Origin: an uncultured Paracoccaceae bacterium
Lineage (GTDB): Bacteria > Pseudomonadota > Alphaproteobacteria > Rhodobacterales > Rhodobacteraceae
Direction: 5' to 3'
DNA length: 64,000 nucleotides
NCBI GenBank assembly: GCA_947499635.1
Contig: CANMPD010000002.1
Span: 186,001 to 250,000 of the forward strand
Positions 36,849-45,964 of this stretch are shown here, one piece after another (position 1 is the first letter of the stretch; every line of letters starts with the position of its first letter). The notes beneath the pieces are model-generated. The model was not told the DNA's origin, did not search any database, and worked only from the letters and a program-made list of their open reading frames with translations. Both the position numbers and the translations under genes were made by a program.

Positions 36849-36929
36849 ATGCGCATTCTTTTGATACTCAGCCTTTTGGCAACCTTATCTGCCTGTGGAC
36901 GCGGCGTGCCCTTAGTTCCGTTAATTTAA
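36849..36929 (+). CDS. Predicted 26-residue lipoprotein peptide
   Basis: ATG at 36849 with GAGGA 6 bases upstream. The peptide has a basic start, a hydrophobic stretch and a lipobox ending LSAC (Cys at residue 16), then ten residues GRGVPLVPLI. The layout of a small Lol-type lipoprotein is complete, and similar very short CGRG peptides occur in Rhodobacteraceae (from memory). It could be a bacteriocin-release-like or entericidin-like peptide; no function is claimed. It faces the 3' end of the RND pump gene. Confidence 0.55.
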   Translation: MRILLILSLLATLSACGRGVPLVPLI

Positions 36930-37042
36930 CGTAATCCAACAGACGTCCCCTGTGGCATCTGCTTGTATGTCGCGACTTGTTTCGAGACATGACAAAAGGC
37001 CCTGCAACAGATTGCAGAGCCTTGTGTGTGTTTTGCATATCC

Positions 37043-40000
37043 TTAAGCTGCGAGGGCTTGTTCTTCGCGACGTTCCACATCTTTGAAAAAGATCAGATAG
37101 AACACAGGAGCCGCAATCATTGTGAGCACCGTGGCAAAAGCCAGCCCTCCCATAATTGTGACGGCCATCGACACGAAAAATGCATCTCCCATCAATGGAA
37201 TCATCCCCAGAACAGTGGTGACAGCGGCCAGCATCACTGGGCGCAGGCGTGACACGGATGCCTGAACAATACTTTCCCGCAGTGGTAATTCCTCTGTTCG
37301 GCGGACGATATCAATCTCTTCGACCAATACGATCCCATTCTTGATCAACATGCCAGACAGGCTCAGCAGGCCTAAAAGCGCAGTAAAGGTGAACGGAAGC
37401 CCCGTGCCCAAAAGCCCCAAAGCCACACCGTTCACACTCATCGGGACCAACAGCCAAATGATCACTGGCTGTCGTATCGAATTGAAAAGCAATATAGAAA
37501 TCAGAACCATAATCAAAAGCGACAGCGGCAATTGCTTTGCAAGCGAAGCGTTGGCTTGGGTTGAGTTTTCGTGCTCGCCACCCCATTCCAATGCATAACC
37601 TGCTGGCACGTGAATGGCTTCTACAGCGGTATGAATTTCGTTCCATGCGCTTGCTGCAGTGACACCGGCAACGACATCTGCCTCGGTTGTTATGGTGAAG
37701 ACACGCTCGCGACGGTGTACCAGCGTGTTCTCGACCACATATCCGATGCCATCTAGCATCTGTTCAACCGGCACCCACACGTTGGCCGCAGTGGAGTATA
37801 CCACCTGCTGCATCAAATTGAGACCCTGATCTTGTGGCAGTCGTATGACGATCGGGATCTGCCGTTCGCGTTCGCGAAACACCCCAGCTGTCAGGCCATC
37901 TGTGGCAATTTCCATTGCCCCTGCGATATCATCACGCGAAACCCCCGCAGTTTGCGCCCGGTCTGTTGCATAAATTGGTCGCAAGACCAGTTCTTGTTCC
38001 CGCCAATTCTGTCGAATATTTAACAAGCTATCCGACGTTCCGGCCATCACGGCCTGTGCTTCTTGCGCCAGCGCGCGCAAAACTTTGGGGTCAGGTCCGG
38101 AAAAACGCGCCTCAATCGGAGCGCCTCCGCCGGGGCCAAACACCAGACGCTCGGTTCTGAATTCCCCCTCGGGGAAACGGTCCTGTCCGAAATCATCCAA
38201 ATCAGCGCGCAAGGCCGGGATATCATCGATTGTTTTCGTGCGGATAATGAGATGCCCGTAAGATGGGTTTTCCGGCTCTGCAGCATATGTCAGTAGAAAC
38301 CGGGTTGCCCCCTGCCCGACAAAAGTTGTCGTTGAAACAACATCATCCCGCGCGGCCAGCCACTCTTCGAAAACACGCAAATGCGCAGACGTCGTTTGGA
38401 TCGATGTGCCTTGTGGCAGCTTGTAGTGAACAAAAAAGATCGGCGTGTTCGAATTTGGAAAGAATTGCTGTTTGATCAGACCAAAGCCTGTAAAACAGGC
38501 GAGTGTTATGACAACCAAAGCAGCGACAACCAACCAACGAAGTTTTAAAGCAAGGCGTAGACACGACGCATATGCCCGAAACATCACCCCGTTGTAACTA
38601 TCGCCCTGCCCGAGGTCGGCGCGTTTGAAAAAGTAATGCCCCAGCAATGGCGTGGCGGTTAGGGCGAGAACCCAACTCAGCAACAACGAAATCGCAATCA
38701 CAGCAAACAGCGAAAACAGGAATTCCCCCGTCGAATCCGGACTGAGACCGATCCCAGCAAAGGCCATAATGCCAATCACCGTAGCCCCCAAAAGGGGGGT
38801 TTGGGTTTTGGATGCGGCATCTGTCGCCGCCTCGCGCGAACTACGCCCCTGCAGCATCGCGATTTGCATGCCTTCGGCAACGACGATCGCATTATCAACC
38901 AACATTCCCATCGCAATGATCAGCGCCCCTAGGGAAATGCGCTCCATCTCGATGGAAAAGATCGCCATGAAAAACAATGTCCCAACAACTGTCAGCAACA
39001 AGGTCACGCCCACAACGATCGCAGCCCGCCCCCCCATAAAGATGGCAAGCACAACGATCACGATGCCAATGGACATCGCAAGGTTCACGAGGAAGTCGTT
39101 GGAGGCTTTTTCGACCACCAAATGTTGCTGATAGATCGGATGGAGCTCTACGCCATATGGGATCTGCCCATCCAATTCAGCCAGCTTAGCGTCGACGCGA
39201 TGCCCGACCTCTACGATATTTTCATTAGCGACACCGGAGATGCCAAGCGTAAAACTTTCTTGGCCGTCAAAGCGAATGATCTCATCAGGGTCTGCTTCGC
39301 GCCCGCGATAGACATTGGCAATATCGATAATATTAATCGTCTCACCCTGCGACCCCACGGTCAGACCTGCGATTTCCTGAACCGAGTCCGACCCTTTTGG
39401 TGTCTCAATCCGTGTTTTGATGTCTCCTTGCGTCAGTGCTCCGGCGGATGCCACGGAGTTAGACGTCGCGATGGCATTTACAATCGCCTCACTTGTCATA
39501 TTGAGGTTGTTAAACAGCGCCTGATCAGGCTCGATATAGATCGCCTCGTTGGGAACGCCCGACAGCTCGACATCTGCGACCCCTTGGATTGCGAGAATTT
39601 CTCGTCGCAGATAGGTCGACAAATCATAAATTTCTGCGTCACTAAATCCTGGCATGGTGACCGCATAAAAAATCCCGTACACATCGCCAAAACTATCATT
39701 CACAAGTGGTTGGCTTGTGCCAGATGGCAGTGAACGCGCCGCATCGCGGACCCTTGCCCGCAGCTTTGTCCAAATCTCAGGAAGCACATCCCCGTCGTAG
39801 GTGTCTTTAAACTCGATATCGATACGCGAAAATCCGGGTCTGTTCGTAGAGGCGATGTTATCAACCTCTTCCATTTTCTGGATCGCGGACTCGAGCGGTT
39901 CTGACACTTCCAGAGCCACTTGTTCGGCGCTGGCCCCTGCGTATGTGGTGATTACAACCACCTGTTTGATTGTAAAGGCCGGATCCTCGAGGCGACCAAG

Positions 40001-40093
40001 TGAGTTAAACCCCCAGATGCCGCCAAACAACGCGATGAGCATAATCAGCCATGTATAAAGCGGCCGATCTATTGAAGTCCGTGCAATATCCAT
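37043..40093 (-). CDS. Efflux RND transporter permease subunit
   Basis: 1016 residues, 12-TM RND layout: TM1 near the N-terminus, two large periplasmic loops, and TM4 and TM10 with proton-relay residues. In TM4 the usual DD pair is VDNAIVV (second Asp is Asn), and TM10 keeps Lys in LIKNGIVLVEE. Overall similarity is to the HAE/AcrB-like drug or solvent pumps rather than metal CzcA types. The start at 40093 (MDIARTSIDRPL) has AAGG upstream. It is 10 bp behind the adaptor gene; no outer-membrane channel gene is seen next to it. Confidence 0.94.
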   Translation of the reverse strand: MDIARTSIDRPLYTWLIMLIALFGGIWGFNSLGRLEDPAFTIKQVVVITTYAGASAEQVALEVSEPLESAIQKMEEVDNIASTNRPGFSRIDIEFKDTYDGDVLPEIWTKLRARVRDAARSLPSGTSQPLVNDSFGDVYGIFYAVTMPGFSDAEIYDLSTYLRREILAIQGVADVELSGVPNEAIYIEPDQALFNNLNMTSEAIVNAIATSNSVASAGALTQGDIKTRIETPKGSDSVQEIAGLTVGSQGETINIIDIANVYRGREADPDEIIRFDGQESFTLGISGVANENIVEVGHRVDAKLAELDGQIPYGVELHPIYQQHLVVEKASNDFLVNLAMSIGIVIVVLAIFMGGRAAIVVGVTLLLTVVGTLFFMAIFSIEMERISLGALIIAMGMLVDNAIVVAEGMQIAMLQGRSSREAATDAASKTQTPLLGATVIGIMAFAGIGLSPDSTGEFLFSLFAVIAISLLLSWVLALTATPLLGHYFFKRADLGQGDSYNGVMFRAYASCLRLALKLRWLVVAALVVITLACFTGFGLIKQQFFPNSNTPIFFVHYKLPQGTSIQTTSAHLRVFEEWLAARDDVVSTTTFVGQGATRFLLTYAAEPENPSYGHLIIRTKTIDDIPALRADLDDFGQDRFPEGEFRTERLVFGPGGGAPIEARFSGPDPKVLRALAQEAQAVMAGTSDSLLNIRQNWREQELVLRPIYATDRAQTAGVSRDDIAGAMEIATDGLTAGVFRERERQIPIVIRLPQDQGLNLMQQVVYSTAANVWVPVEQMLDGIGYVVENTLVHRRERVFTITTEADVVAGVTAASAWNEIHTAVEAIHVPAGYALEWGGEHENSTQANASLAKQLPLSLLIMVLISILLFNSIRQPVIIWLLVPMSVNGVALGLLGTGLPFTFTALLGLLSLSGMLIKNGIVLVEEIDIVRRTEELPLRESIVQASVSRLRPVMLAAVTTVLGMIPLMGDAFFVSMAVTIMGGLAFATVLTMIAAPVFYLIFFKDVERREEQALAA

Positions 40094-40103
40094 TTTTCGC
40101 GCC

Positions 40104-41204
40104 TTAGTTGCTAAAACTGACAAAACGGCGGACAGTTGCGCCGTTTGGGATTGCTGAGCCACCAGTCGCTACGATTTCCTGACCGCTTTCCACGCCGGAT
40201 GTCACATAGAAATCTCCGGTTTGAGTTGGTTCCAATGAAACGGCCACCCATTCAACAACACCGGTTTCGTCATCTGCACGATTGCTGGACGGAGAGAAAA
40301 CCATCACGCCGGGGTCACCGTTGGTGTTTAAAACAACCGCTGGCGCCGCAATACTTATTTTCTGATCTCCCGAGTTTGCGCTAATTGTAACTGTGGCCGA
40401 AGCCCCCGGGAGAATTTGGCGATCTTTGGGCGGGTCCATTTTTAAGGAAACACGATAGCTTTGCCCAACGGACGATGCTTCGGCGACGTATTCAATAATT
40501 TCGACGGGGTATTCCAAATCAGACTCGGGGAAGCGCGCGTGCATCGTTAAGCCATTTCGCCTGCCGGCGGTTTGAAACAGAACCTCGGGCACATCAATTT
40601 CAATGTGTAGCTCAGACATATCATGAATCCGAGCAACCGGTGTGCCTTGAGAAACTGTCGTATATTGCGCCACAGTACGTCGCGCGACCAAAGCTTGAAA
40701 TGGTGCGTGAATGGTTGCGTTTTTCAAATCACGTTTTGCATTCCGCACGGCAACATCTGCTAGACGGGCATCGGTGTGAGCATCCTCGATTGCAACTTGG
40801 CTGACCGTACCACTCAGGCGTTCATTGCGTTTTTCATCTCTGTCGGCTTGCTCTTTCTGGAGACGCGCTTGTTCCAATTGTAATTCAAACGGTTCTTGAT
40901 CCAGCTGCGCGATCAAGGCCCCCTTGGGGAGAACTTGCCCTGCCTTGACGGGGAATTCCAAAATTTGCCCGCCCACTTGGAACGCAAGATCAACCGTTTG
41001 CTTTGCGGTCACTTGGCCAAAAAAACGTCTCTTGAGGATTTGTTCCCCGCCCTCAAGAGTGATCAGTTTCACAGGTTTCAAGACCGTATCTTGGGCCATC
41101 ACCGCATTTGGAAACGCACTCCCCATCCCAAAGGCGGTGGCCGTAATGACGGCTCCCGCCAAAGCGGTCTGTATGAACTCAGCCAAAATTGAGGGTCTTG
41201 TCAT
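40104..41204 (-). CDS. Efflux RND periplasmic adaptor subunit
   Basis: 366 residues of the HlyD/AcrA membrane-fusion family. An N-terminal signal segment (about 1-35) is followed by barrel-sandwich strands (LAFQVGGQILEFPVKAGQVLPKG), an alpha-hairpin (LQLEQARLQKEQADRDEKR) and beta-barrel and C-terminal membrane-proximal parts. It bridges the RND pump to an outer-membrane channel. The start at 41204 gives the best distance to GGAG (6 bases); an ATG at 41210 touches it. It is the first gene of the pump operon. Confidence 0.93.
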   Translation of the reverse strand: MTRPSILAEFIQTALAGAVITATAFGMGSAFPNAVMAQDTVLKPVKLITLEGGEQILKRRFFGQVTAKQTVDLAFQVGGQILEFPVKAGQVLPKGALIAQLDQEPFELQLEQARLQKEQADRDEKRNERLSGTVSQVAIEDAHTDARLADVAVRNAKRDLKNATIHAPFQALVARRTVAQYTTVSQGTPVARIHDMSELHIEIDVPEVLFQTAGRRNGLTMHARFPESDLEYPVEIIEYVAEASSVGQSYRVSLKMDPPKDRQILPGASATVTISANSGDQKISIAAPAVVLNTNGDPGVMVFSPSSNRADDETGVVEWVAVSLEPTQTGDFYVTSGVESGQEIVATGGSAIPNGATVRRFVSFSN

Positions 41205-41489
41205 CTTCATCTCCGTCGGCGGGGCGTTTTGACGTCCCACAAAAGCATTGTTATGAAATCCACGGGGCAAACGCGGCCAGATCTCCCGCCGATCTGAAGC
41301 AACGTTTGAGGCGTAAGCGTTAAAATATCGCACGTCTTTGTCACAACACCTTTTGCCCATTGTTTGTGTCAGTCAAGCGTATGCTGTCAGCCGTCACCCT
41401 GTCAGTAATCAAAATCACATTTGCGTGATAATTACATTCTAGGACGTAAAACGAACCTGTACTGGCGTGACCTACTTACGTTATTCGCA
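41205..41489. promoter_or_regulatory. Promoter region of RND pump operon
   Basis: 285 bp between the arsH-unit terminator and the adaptor gene. It contains imperfect repeats of GTCAG (around 41370-41404) but no clear dyad for a TetR or MarR regulator. No regulator gene is linked, so the pump's control is unknown. Confidence 0.4.
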
Positions 41490-41526
41490 AACGAAAACAC
41501 CGCGGAACACAATTGTGACCGCGGTG
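41490..41526 (-). terminator. Terminator of the arsH unit
   Basis: Perfect 8-bp stem CACCGCGG (41498-41505) and CCGCGGTG (41519-41526) around a loop that is itself the palindrome ACAATTGT. On the minus strand the stem is followed by TTTTCGTTT. Confidence 0.85.
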
Positions 41527-41561
41527 AAACCTATAATATTAATAATGCCTTACGAGATATA

Positions 41562-42299
41562 TTACCCGATTTTACCGACCCGAGCATGCGTTTCCTCGAC
41601 GGTCTCCACACGTTCAGAATATCGATCAACCAAATAATCTTTACGTCCACGCACAAGCCAAGTGAATTTCACCAACTCTTCCATGACGTCGAAAACTCGG
41701 CGGAAAAATGGCCCTTCGGGCAAGCGTTCACCCTCGTTGAATTCAAGCCATGCCTTGGGAATCGAGCTTTGGTTGGGGATCGTCAACATGCGCATCCAGC
41801 GTCCCAAAGTGCGCATCTGGTTCACCGTATTGAAGCTTTGTGACCCTCCGGAGACTTGCATCACCGCTAGAGTTTTCCCCTGCGTTGGGCGAATTCCACC
41901 CTGTGCAGACAAAGGCAACCAGTCAATTTGCAACTTCATAACCGCAGGCATGGTGCCGTGACGTTCAGGGCTGGACCAGACCATGCCCTCGGACCAAATC
42001 GCAGCCTCGCGCAATTCGGCAACTTTGGGGTGGTCTATAGCCCCTTCATCATCGGGCAGCGGCAGGCCAGATGGATTAAAAATCCGGGTCTCGCAGCCAA
42101 GTGCCTGCAAGATACGCGCACATTCTTCGGCGACTTTTCGCGAATAGCTCACATCACGTAACGAGCCATACAGCAGTAAAATACGCGGAGGGTGACGCGG
42201 ATCATCCGCCGCAGCCAGCATATCAACATCAATCGCATCAAACGCACCTTGAACGACCTGCGGCAGGTCTTTGAAATCAGGACCAGATGTATTAGGCAC
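41562..42299 (-). CDS. arsH: Arsenical resistance protein ArsH (NADPH-dependent FMN reductase)
   Basis: 245 residues of the flavodoxin-like ArsH family: [18 protein letters not shown] (FMN phosphate loop), [12 protein letters not shown] and [17 protein letters not shown]. ArsH oxidises trivalent organoarsenicals and reduces quinones and azo compounds. It starts with GTG at 42299, with GGAAG 7 bases upstream inside the previous gene, overlapping it by 8 bp. No arsenite pump (arsB/acr3) or arsenate reductase (arsC) is near, so a role in arsenic or in quinone/organic-compound reduction is open. Confidence 0.93.
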   Translation of the reverse strand: MPNTSGPDFKDLPQVVQGAFDAIDVDMLAAADDPRHPPRILLLYGSLRDVSYSRKVAEECARILQALGCETRIFNPSGLPLPDDEGAIDHPKVAELREAAIWSEGMVWSSPERHGTMPAVMKLQIDWLPLSAQGGIRPTQGKTLAVMQVSGGSQSFNTVNQMRTLGRWMRMLTIPNQSSIPKAWLEFNEGERLPEGPFFRRVFDVMEELVKFTWLVRGRKDYLVDRYSERVETVEETHARVGKIG

Positions 42300-42750
42300 T
42301 TTCGTCTTCCAAATGTAGTTTCATATCAAGAAGAACCTGCTGCAAAAGCACCGTTTCACGCAACAACCGCTTTGCTTCGTTAACAGTGATAATCCCATCG
42401 GCCATTGCGTCCTGATACTCACTCATCAAGGTTGCAAACCGTCGGCTAAGCGCGATGACATCGGCATTCACTCCGCCGGTCTGGGGGGTGTCATCACGGG
42501 GTTTATTGTAAGATAACGTGAGGTTTTTCAAATCCGACAGAGCCGAGGTCACATGCGGAAAAGACGCTGACCCTTCAAGACGTGCAACTGCATCTACCGG
42601 CATAAAGCGATCGCTATGTTCGCTATTGTCTGAATAATAACGCCCCAAAGTCGCTTTGGATTTGCCCGTGATTTGGCAAGCTGCTTCGATGCCTACATCT
42701 TTCACTAATGCTTCTGTATGCTTTTTCAGATAAGTTCCGATATCTGCCAT
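42292..42750 (-). CDS. Probable HTH-type regulator upstream of arsH
   Basis: 152 residues. The N-terminus reads as helix-turn-helix ([20 protein letters not shown]), followed by a region ([11 protein letters not shown]) like phage-type or Cro/CI-like repressors, and a long C-terminal coiled helix ([18 protein letters not shown]). Family assignment is tentative. The 8-bp overlap with arsH suggests co-transcription and possible control of arsH. It has one Cys (AACQ), so an arsenic-sensing cluster like ArsR is not evident. Confidence 0.6.
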   Translation of the reverse strand: MADIGTYLKKHTEALVKDVGIEAACQITGKSKATLGRYYSDNSEHSDRFMPVDAVARLEGSASFPHVTSALSDLKNLTLSYNKPRDDTPQTGGVNADVIALSRRFATLMSEYQDAMADGIITVNEAKRLLRETVLLQQVLLDMKLHLEDESA

Positions 42751-43173
42751 ATACCCTATTCACCTGCCTGTTTGCCCCTTCACACATTGCAGAGGGGAAG
42801 TGTGGGGTTTCATTCCCACTAGATTCCGTACATCATATTCCTGTTATATATAGTACACCTGCTGAAGAATGTTAGTATTTTCAGTAACTAGTATCAGCGT
42901 TAATGTGTTAAATAGTGTCAGTAGGCTTTAATTTTGACACGTAGGTGTGGTGTCGCGGCGGAAATTAAAGATTGCTTTACACATCCCCAAACAAATCACG
43001 AAACTGCTAGAATAGGTTAACCGCCCCTCAGCCTTGGAACGGGGCAAGTCGCTTATGCCTGCGCAATCGAATGCGGTTTAAGCGCGTTGTTACGTGCCTT
43101 AAGCGTCATGATTTTTGTCTAGCACACGGTTTGCAGTTTACCCCTACTGCCTAGACCGGTTAGACACGGCCGC
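42751..43173. other. Intergenic region between regulator and tdk
   Basis: 423 bp. The left part is A/T-rich and must hold the promoter of the minus-strand regulator. Near 43020-43120 several potential stems occur: CCGCCCC with GGGGC, and GCTTA...TTAAGC with a repeated CTTAAGCG. This could be a structured leader or small RNA ahead of tdk, but no known RNA family is recognised. Confidence 0.4.
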
Positions 43174-43776
43174 ATGGCAAAACTTTACTTTCATTACTCG
43201 ACTATGAACGCTGGAAAATCAGCTATTCTGTTGCAAGCCTCCTATAACTATCGTGAAAACGGTATGGAGACCTATCTGTTAACGGCCGGCATTGATGTGC
43301 GTGACGGAGCAGGGCTGATCGCCTCGCGGATTGGTATCTCTGATGCGGCTGATGCATTTGCCCCGACGGATAACCTGCTTGATAAAATCAACCTGCGCCT
43401 GACCCAAGGCAAACTGGCAGCAATTTTTATCGATGAAGCGCAATTCCTGTCCGAGGATCAAGTTTGGCAGCTGTCGCAAGTCGTCGATGATATGAATATA
43501 CCCGTGCTGTGTTATGGGTTGCGCGTTGATTTTCAAGGGAAATTATTCCCAGGGTCCGCGACTCTCTTGGCAATCGCCGATGAAATGCGCGAAGTTCGCA
43601 CGATCTGTCATTGCGGTAAAAAGGCAACCATGGTCATACGTAAGGACGACAATGGGCAGGTGCTCACCAAAGGGGAGCAAGTCCAGATCGGTGGAAATGA
43701 AACCTATGTTTCACTGTGCCGCAAACATTGGCGGGCCGCTATGGCGCCTTGCAATAACGATGAGGATCTTGGCTAG
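43174..43776 (+). CDS. tdk: Thymidine kinase (type II)
   Basis: 200 residues. The P-loop is STMNAGKSA, the catalytic DEAQF is in FIDEAQFL, and zinc ligands are ICHCG (CxC) and LCRKH in the lasso region. It phosphorylates thymidine with ATP for nucleotide salvage. Type II length is normal. It stands alone, converging on the 2-hydroxyacid dehydrogenase gene. Confidence 0.96.
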   Translation: MAKLYFHYSTMNAGKSAILLQASYNYRENGMETYLLTAGIDVRDGAGLIASRIGISDAADAFAPTDNLLDKINLRLTQGKLAAIFIDEAQFLSEDQVWQLSQVVDDMNIPVLCYGLRVDFQGKLFPGSATLLAIADEMREVRTICHCGKKATMVIRKDDNGQVLTKGEQVQIGGNETYVSLCRKHWRAAMAPCNNDEDLG

Positions 43777-43801
43777 ATCTGTCCCGACATTCACAGCGAT
43801 G

Positions 43802-44758
43802 CTATACTTTGTTTGGAAGCTCAGCCCCGGCGAGACATGCTGCGACATTGTCTAGGGCCATGTGCCCCATGTCGCGGCGCACTTCTTGGGTTGCGGTCCC
43901 AAGATGCGGCAGCAGAACGACATTTTCCATTTGCTTTAACGCTGCGGGCACCTTTGGTTCGAATTCATACACATCCAAACCCGCCCCAGCAATCTCGCCC
44001 TTTTGCAATGCAGTGACCAAGGCCGCCTCATCGATGACCTCTCCGCGGGCAATATTCACGATCATCGCATGAGGGGACATGGCCTTGAGAACCGAAGCAT
44101 CAATCAGGTGATGTGTATCCCCCCCGCCCGGAACGGCAATAACCAGCACGTCCACAGATGCCGCTAAATCCAGCAGGTTCTGAGCACGCTGTGCCGGATA
44201 GGATGTGGTTTTGTCGCTGCGCGCCAGATATGAGATCTGCATACCAAAGCCAAAATGCGCCCGACGCGCAATCGCATCGCCAATACGGCCAAGACCAACA
44301 ACGCCCAAATGTTTGCCCGATAGGTGCATGCCCAGCATCTGTGTCGGATGCCAGCCCGCCCATGTCCCGGCACGCAACATGCGTTCGCCTTCTCCGGCGC
44401 GACGTGCTGTCATCAACATTAATGTCATGGCAATATCAGCGGTCGCGTCGGTGACTGCTCCGGGGGTGTTTGTGACCTCAACCCCAGATGCACGGGCCGC
44501 CGCGACATCAATGTGATTATACCCAACACCAAAATTTGCCAACAACCGGCAACGCGGGCGCGGGATTTCGGCAAAAACCTCTGCCGAGAACAGATCCCCC
44601 AACGTTGGAATAATTACGTCAAACGCATCCAAAGCGGCGGTCATTTCCTGCGATGTCATTACCGAGGTTTCATCTCGGATCACGACATCAAACTCAGCCC
44701 GTGCACGGTCTTGCACAGCCAAGGGCATCGGCCGAGTAATCAGCAGTCGCGCTGTCAA
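43802..44758 (-). CDS. D-isomer 2-hydroxyacid dehydrogenase (glyoxylate/hydroxypyruvate reductase-like)
   Basis: 318 residues. The Rossmann motif GLGRIGDAIARR is present, and the catalytic triad is Arg in IARGEVID, Glu in YEFEP and His in LPHLGTAT. The family reduces glyoxylate, hydroxypyruvate or related 2-oxoacids with NAD(P)H; the exact substrate is unclear. It overlaps the end of csaA by 4 bp (ATGA), so it is the last gene of the ybjN-proC-csaA unit. Confidence 0.9.
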   Translation of the reverse strand: MTARLLITRPMPLAVQDRARAEFDVVIRDETSVMTSQEMTAALDAFDVIIPTLGDLFSAEVFAEIPRPRCRLLANFGVGYNHIDVAAARASGVEVTNTPGAVTDATADIAMTLMLMTARRAGEGERMLRAGTWAGWHPTQMLGMHLSGKHLGVVGLGRIGDAIARRAHFGFGMQISYLARSDKTTSYPAQRAQNLLDLAASVDVLVIAVPGGGDTHHLIDASVLKAMSPHAMIVNIARGEVIDEAALVTALQKGEIAGAGLDVYEFEPKVPAALKQMENVVLLPHLGTATQEVRRDMGHMALDNVAACLAGAELPNKV

Positions 44759-45105
44759 TGCAAGCGCCCCCCCAACGGAACCGGAGGAAGGTTGCCGTCT
44801 GGGCCGATCAAGACCACTTCGCCTTGCGCATCAGGTAAGCCAAGCACCAGAACCTCTGACATGAATTTCCCGATCTGACGCGGAGGGAAGTTGACCACAG
44901 CCAAGACCTGCCGCCCGACCAACCCTTCGGGGATATAATGCGCGGTCACCTGCGCAGACGTTTTCTTTTCGCCAATTTCGCCGCCAAAATCGATCCACAT
45001 CTTGATTGCGGGGTTGCGGGCCTCTGGGTAGGCTTCGGCCCGGATCACAGTCCCGACACGCACATCAACTTTTTGAAAGTCTTTAAATGTGATTTCATCA
45101 TCCAC
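44755..45105 (-). CDS. csaA: CsaA-type tRNA-binding protein
   Basis: 116 residues of a single OB-fold tRNA-binding domain (DVRVGTVIRAEAYPEARNPA, then KFMSEVLVLGLPDAQGEVVL). CsaA is a homodimeric protein proposed to be an export chaperone or tRNA binder. The start is GTG at 45105, set by AAAGGA 9 bases upstream. It overlaps proC by 8 bp and the next gene by 4 bp, i.e. tightly coupled translation. Confidence 0.92.
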   Translation of the reverse strand: MDDEITFKDFQKVDVRVGTVIRAEAYPEARNPAIKMWIDFGGEIGEKKTSAQVTAHYIPEGLVGRQVLAVVNFPPRQIGKFMSEVLVLGLPDAQGEVVLIGPDGNLPPVPLGGRLH

Positions 45106-45925
45106 CAGACAGTTCCTTTGATCGTTTTGTCGCCGCCTCTACCGCCTTTGGCAACAAAGACGGGAAGCCGCTTGTTTCGTCCATCAACACCTCAAGCGCG
45201 GCTTGGGTTGTGCCGTTGGGACTGGTTACATTGACGCGCAACTGGCTTGGGCTGTCTTGGGCTGTCTCGGCCAAGACCCCTGCCCCGGCAACCGTTGCTT
45301 TGGCAAGCTGCATAGCAAGTGTTTCCGGCAGCCCCTGTGCGACGCCCCCTGCTGCGAGCGTTTCAATGAGATGGAACACATAGGCGGGGCCGGACCCTGA
45401 AACCCCTGTCACCGCATCCATCTGGCTCTCGTTATCTAGCCGGACAACTTGGCCCACCGCACTCAATAATGTCTCTGCCGTCGCAAGATCTGCCTCGCCC
45501 ACGTGGTCATTGCCGATGATCGCAGTAATCCCGCGTGAGACGGCTGCCGGCGTATTGGGCATCGCACGCACAATCGGTGTCTGAGCGCCAAGGATATCCT
45601 GATACGTGGCAATGGATGTGCCTGCCGCAACCGAGATAAACAACGTGCCGCCATTGCCAAACCCCTGCAAGCTGGGCAAGGCGTCTTCCATCATTTGTGG
45701 TTTAACCGCGATCAAAACAATTGCAGGCGATGCGGGGAGATCTGCGTTAATATGCACCCCAGTGGATACCAGCCAGTCCGATGGATGCGGATCTACGATC
45801 CAAACATCTGTCGCAACCAATCCCTGATCTAGCCAGCCCTCAAGCATCGCCGAGCCCATTTTACCGCAGCCCAGCAGCACCATTCCATGGTTTGCGCCTT
45901 GGCCGGCTATATCCTTCATCGTCAT
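45098..45925 (-). CDS. proC: Pyrroline-5-carboxylate reductase
   Basis: 275 residues. An N-terminal NADP-binding LLGCGKMGSAMLEGWL motif is followed by AVKPQMM, MPNTPA, the GSGPAYVF signature and the C-terminal LRVNVTSPNGTTQAAL region. It carries out the last step of proline synthesis. It sits between the ybjN-like gene (40 bp upstream) and csaA (overlapping). Confidence 0.96.
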   Translation of the reverse strand: MTMKDIAGQGANHGMVLLGCGKMGSAMLEGWLDQGLVATDVWIVDPHPSDWLVSTGVHINADLPASPAIVLIAVKPQMMEDALPSLQGFGNGGTLFISVAAGTSIATYQDILGAQTPIVRAMPNTPAAVSRGITAIIGNDHVGEADLATAETLLSAVGQVVRLDNESQMDAVTGVSGSGPAYVFHLIETLAAGGVAQGLPETLAMQLAKATVAGAGVLAETAQDSPSQLRVNVTSPNGTTQAALEVLMDETSGFPSLLPKAVEAATKRSKELSGG

Positions 45926-45964
45926 AATCTGCCCCTGAAACGGTTATATGTCTTGGGGACAGGT

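Noticed and set aside
38652-39733. Two open frames antisense to the RND permease
   Set aside because: Shadow frames; the protein strings are low-quality complements of the transporter sequence.
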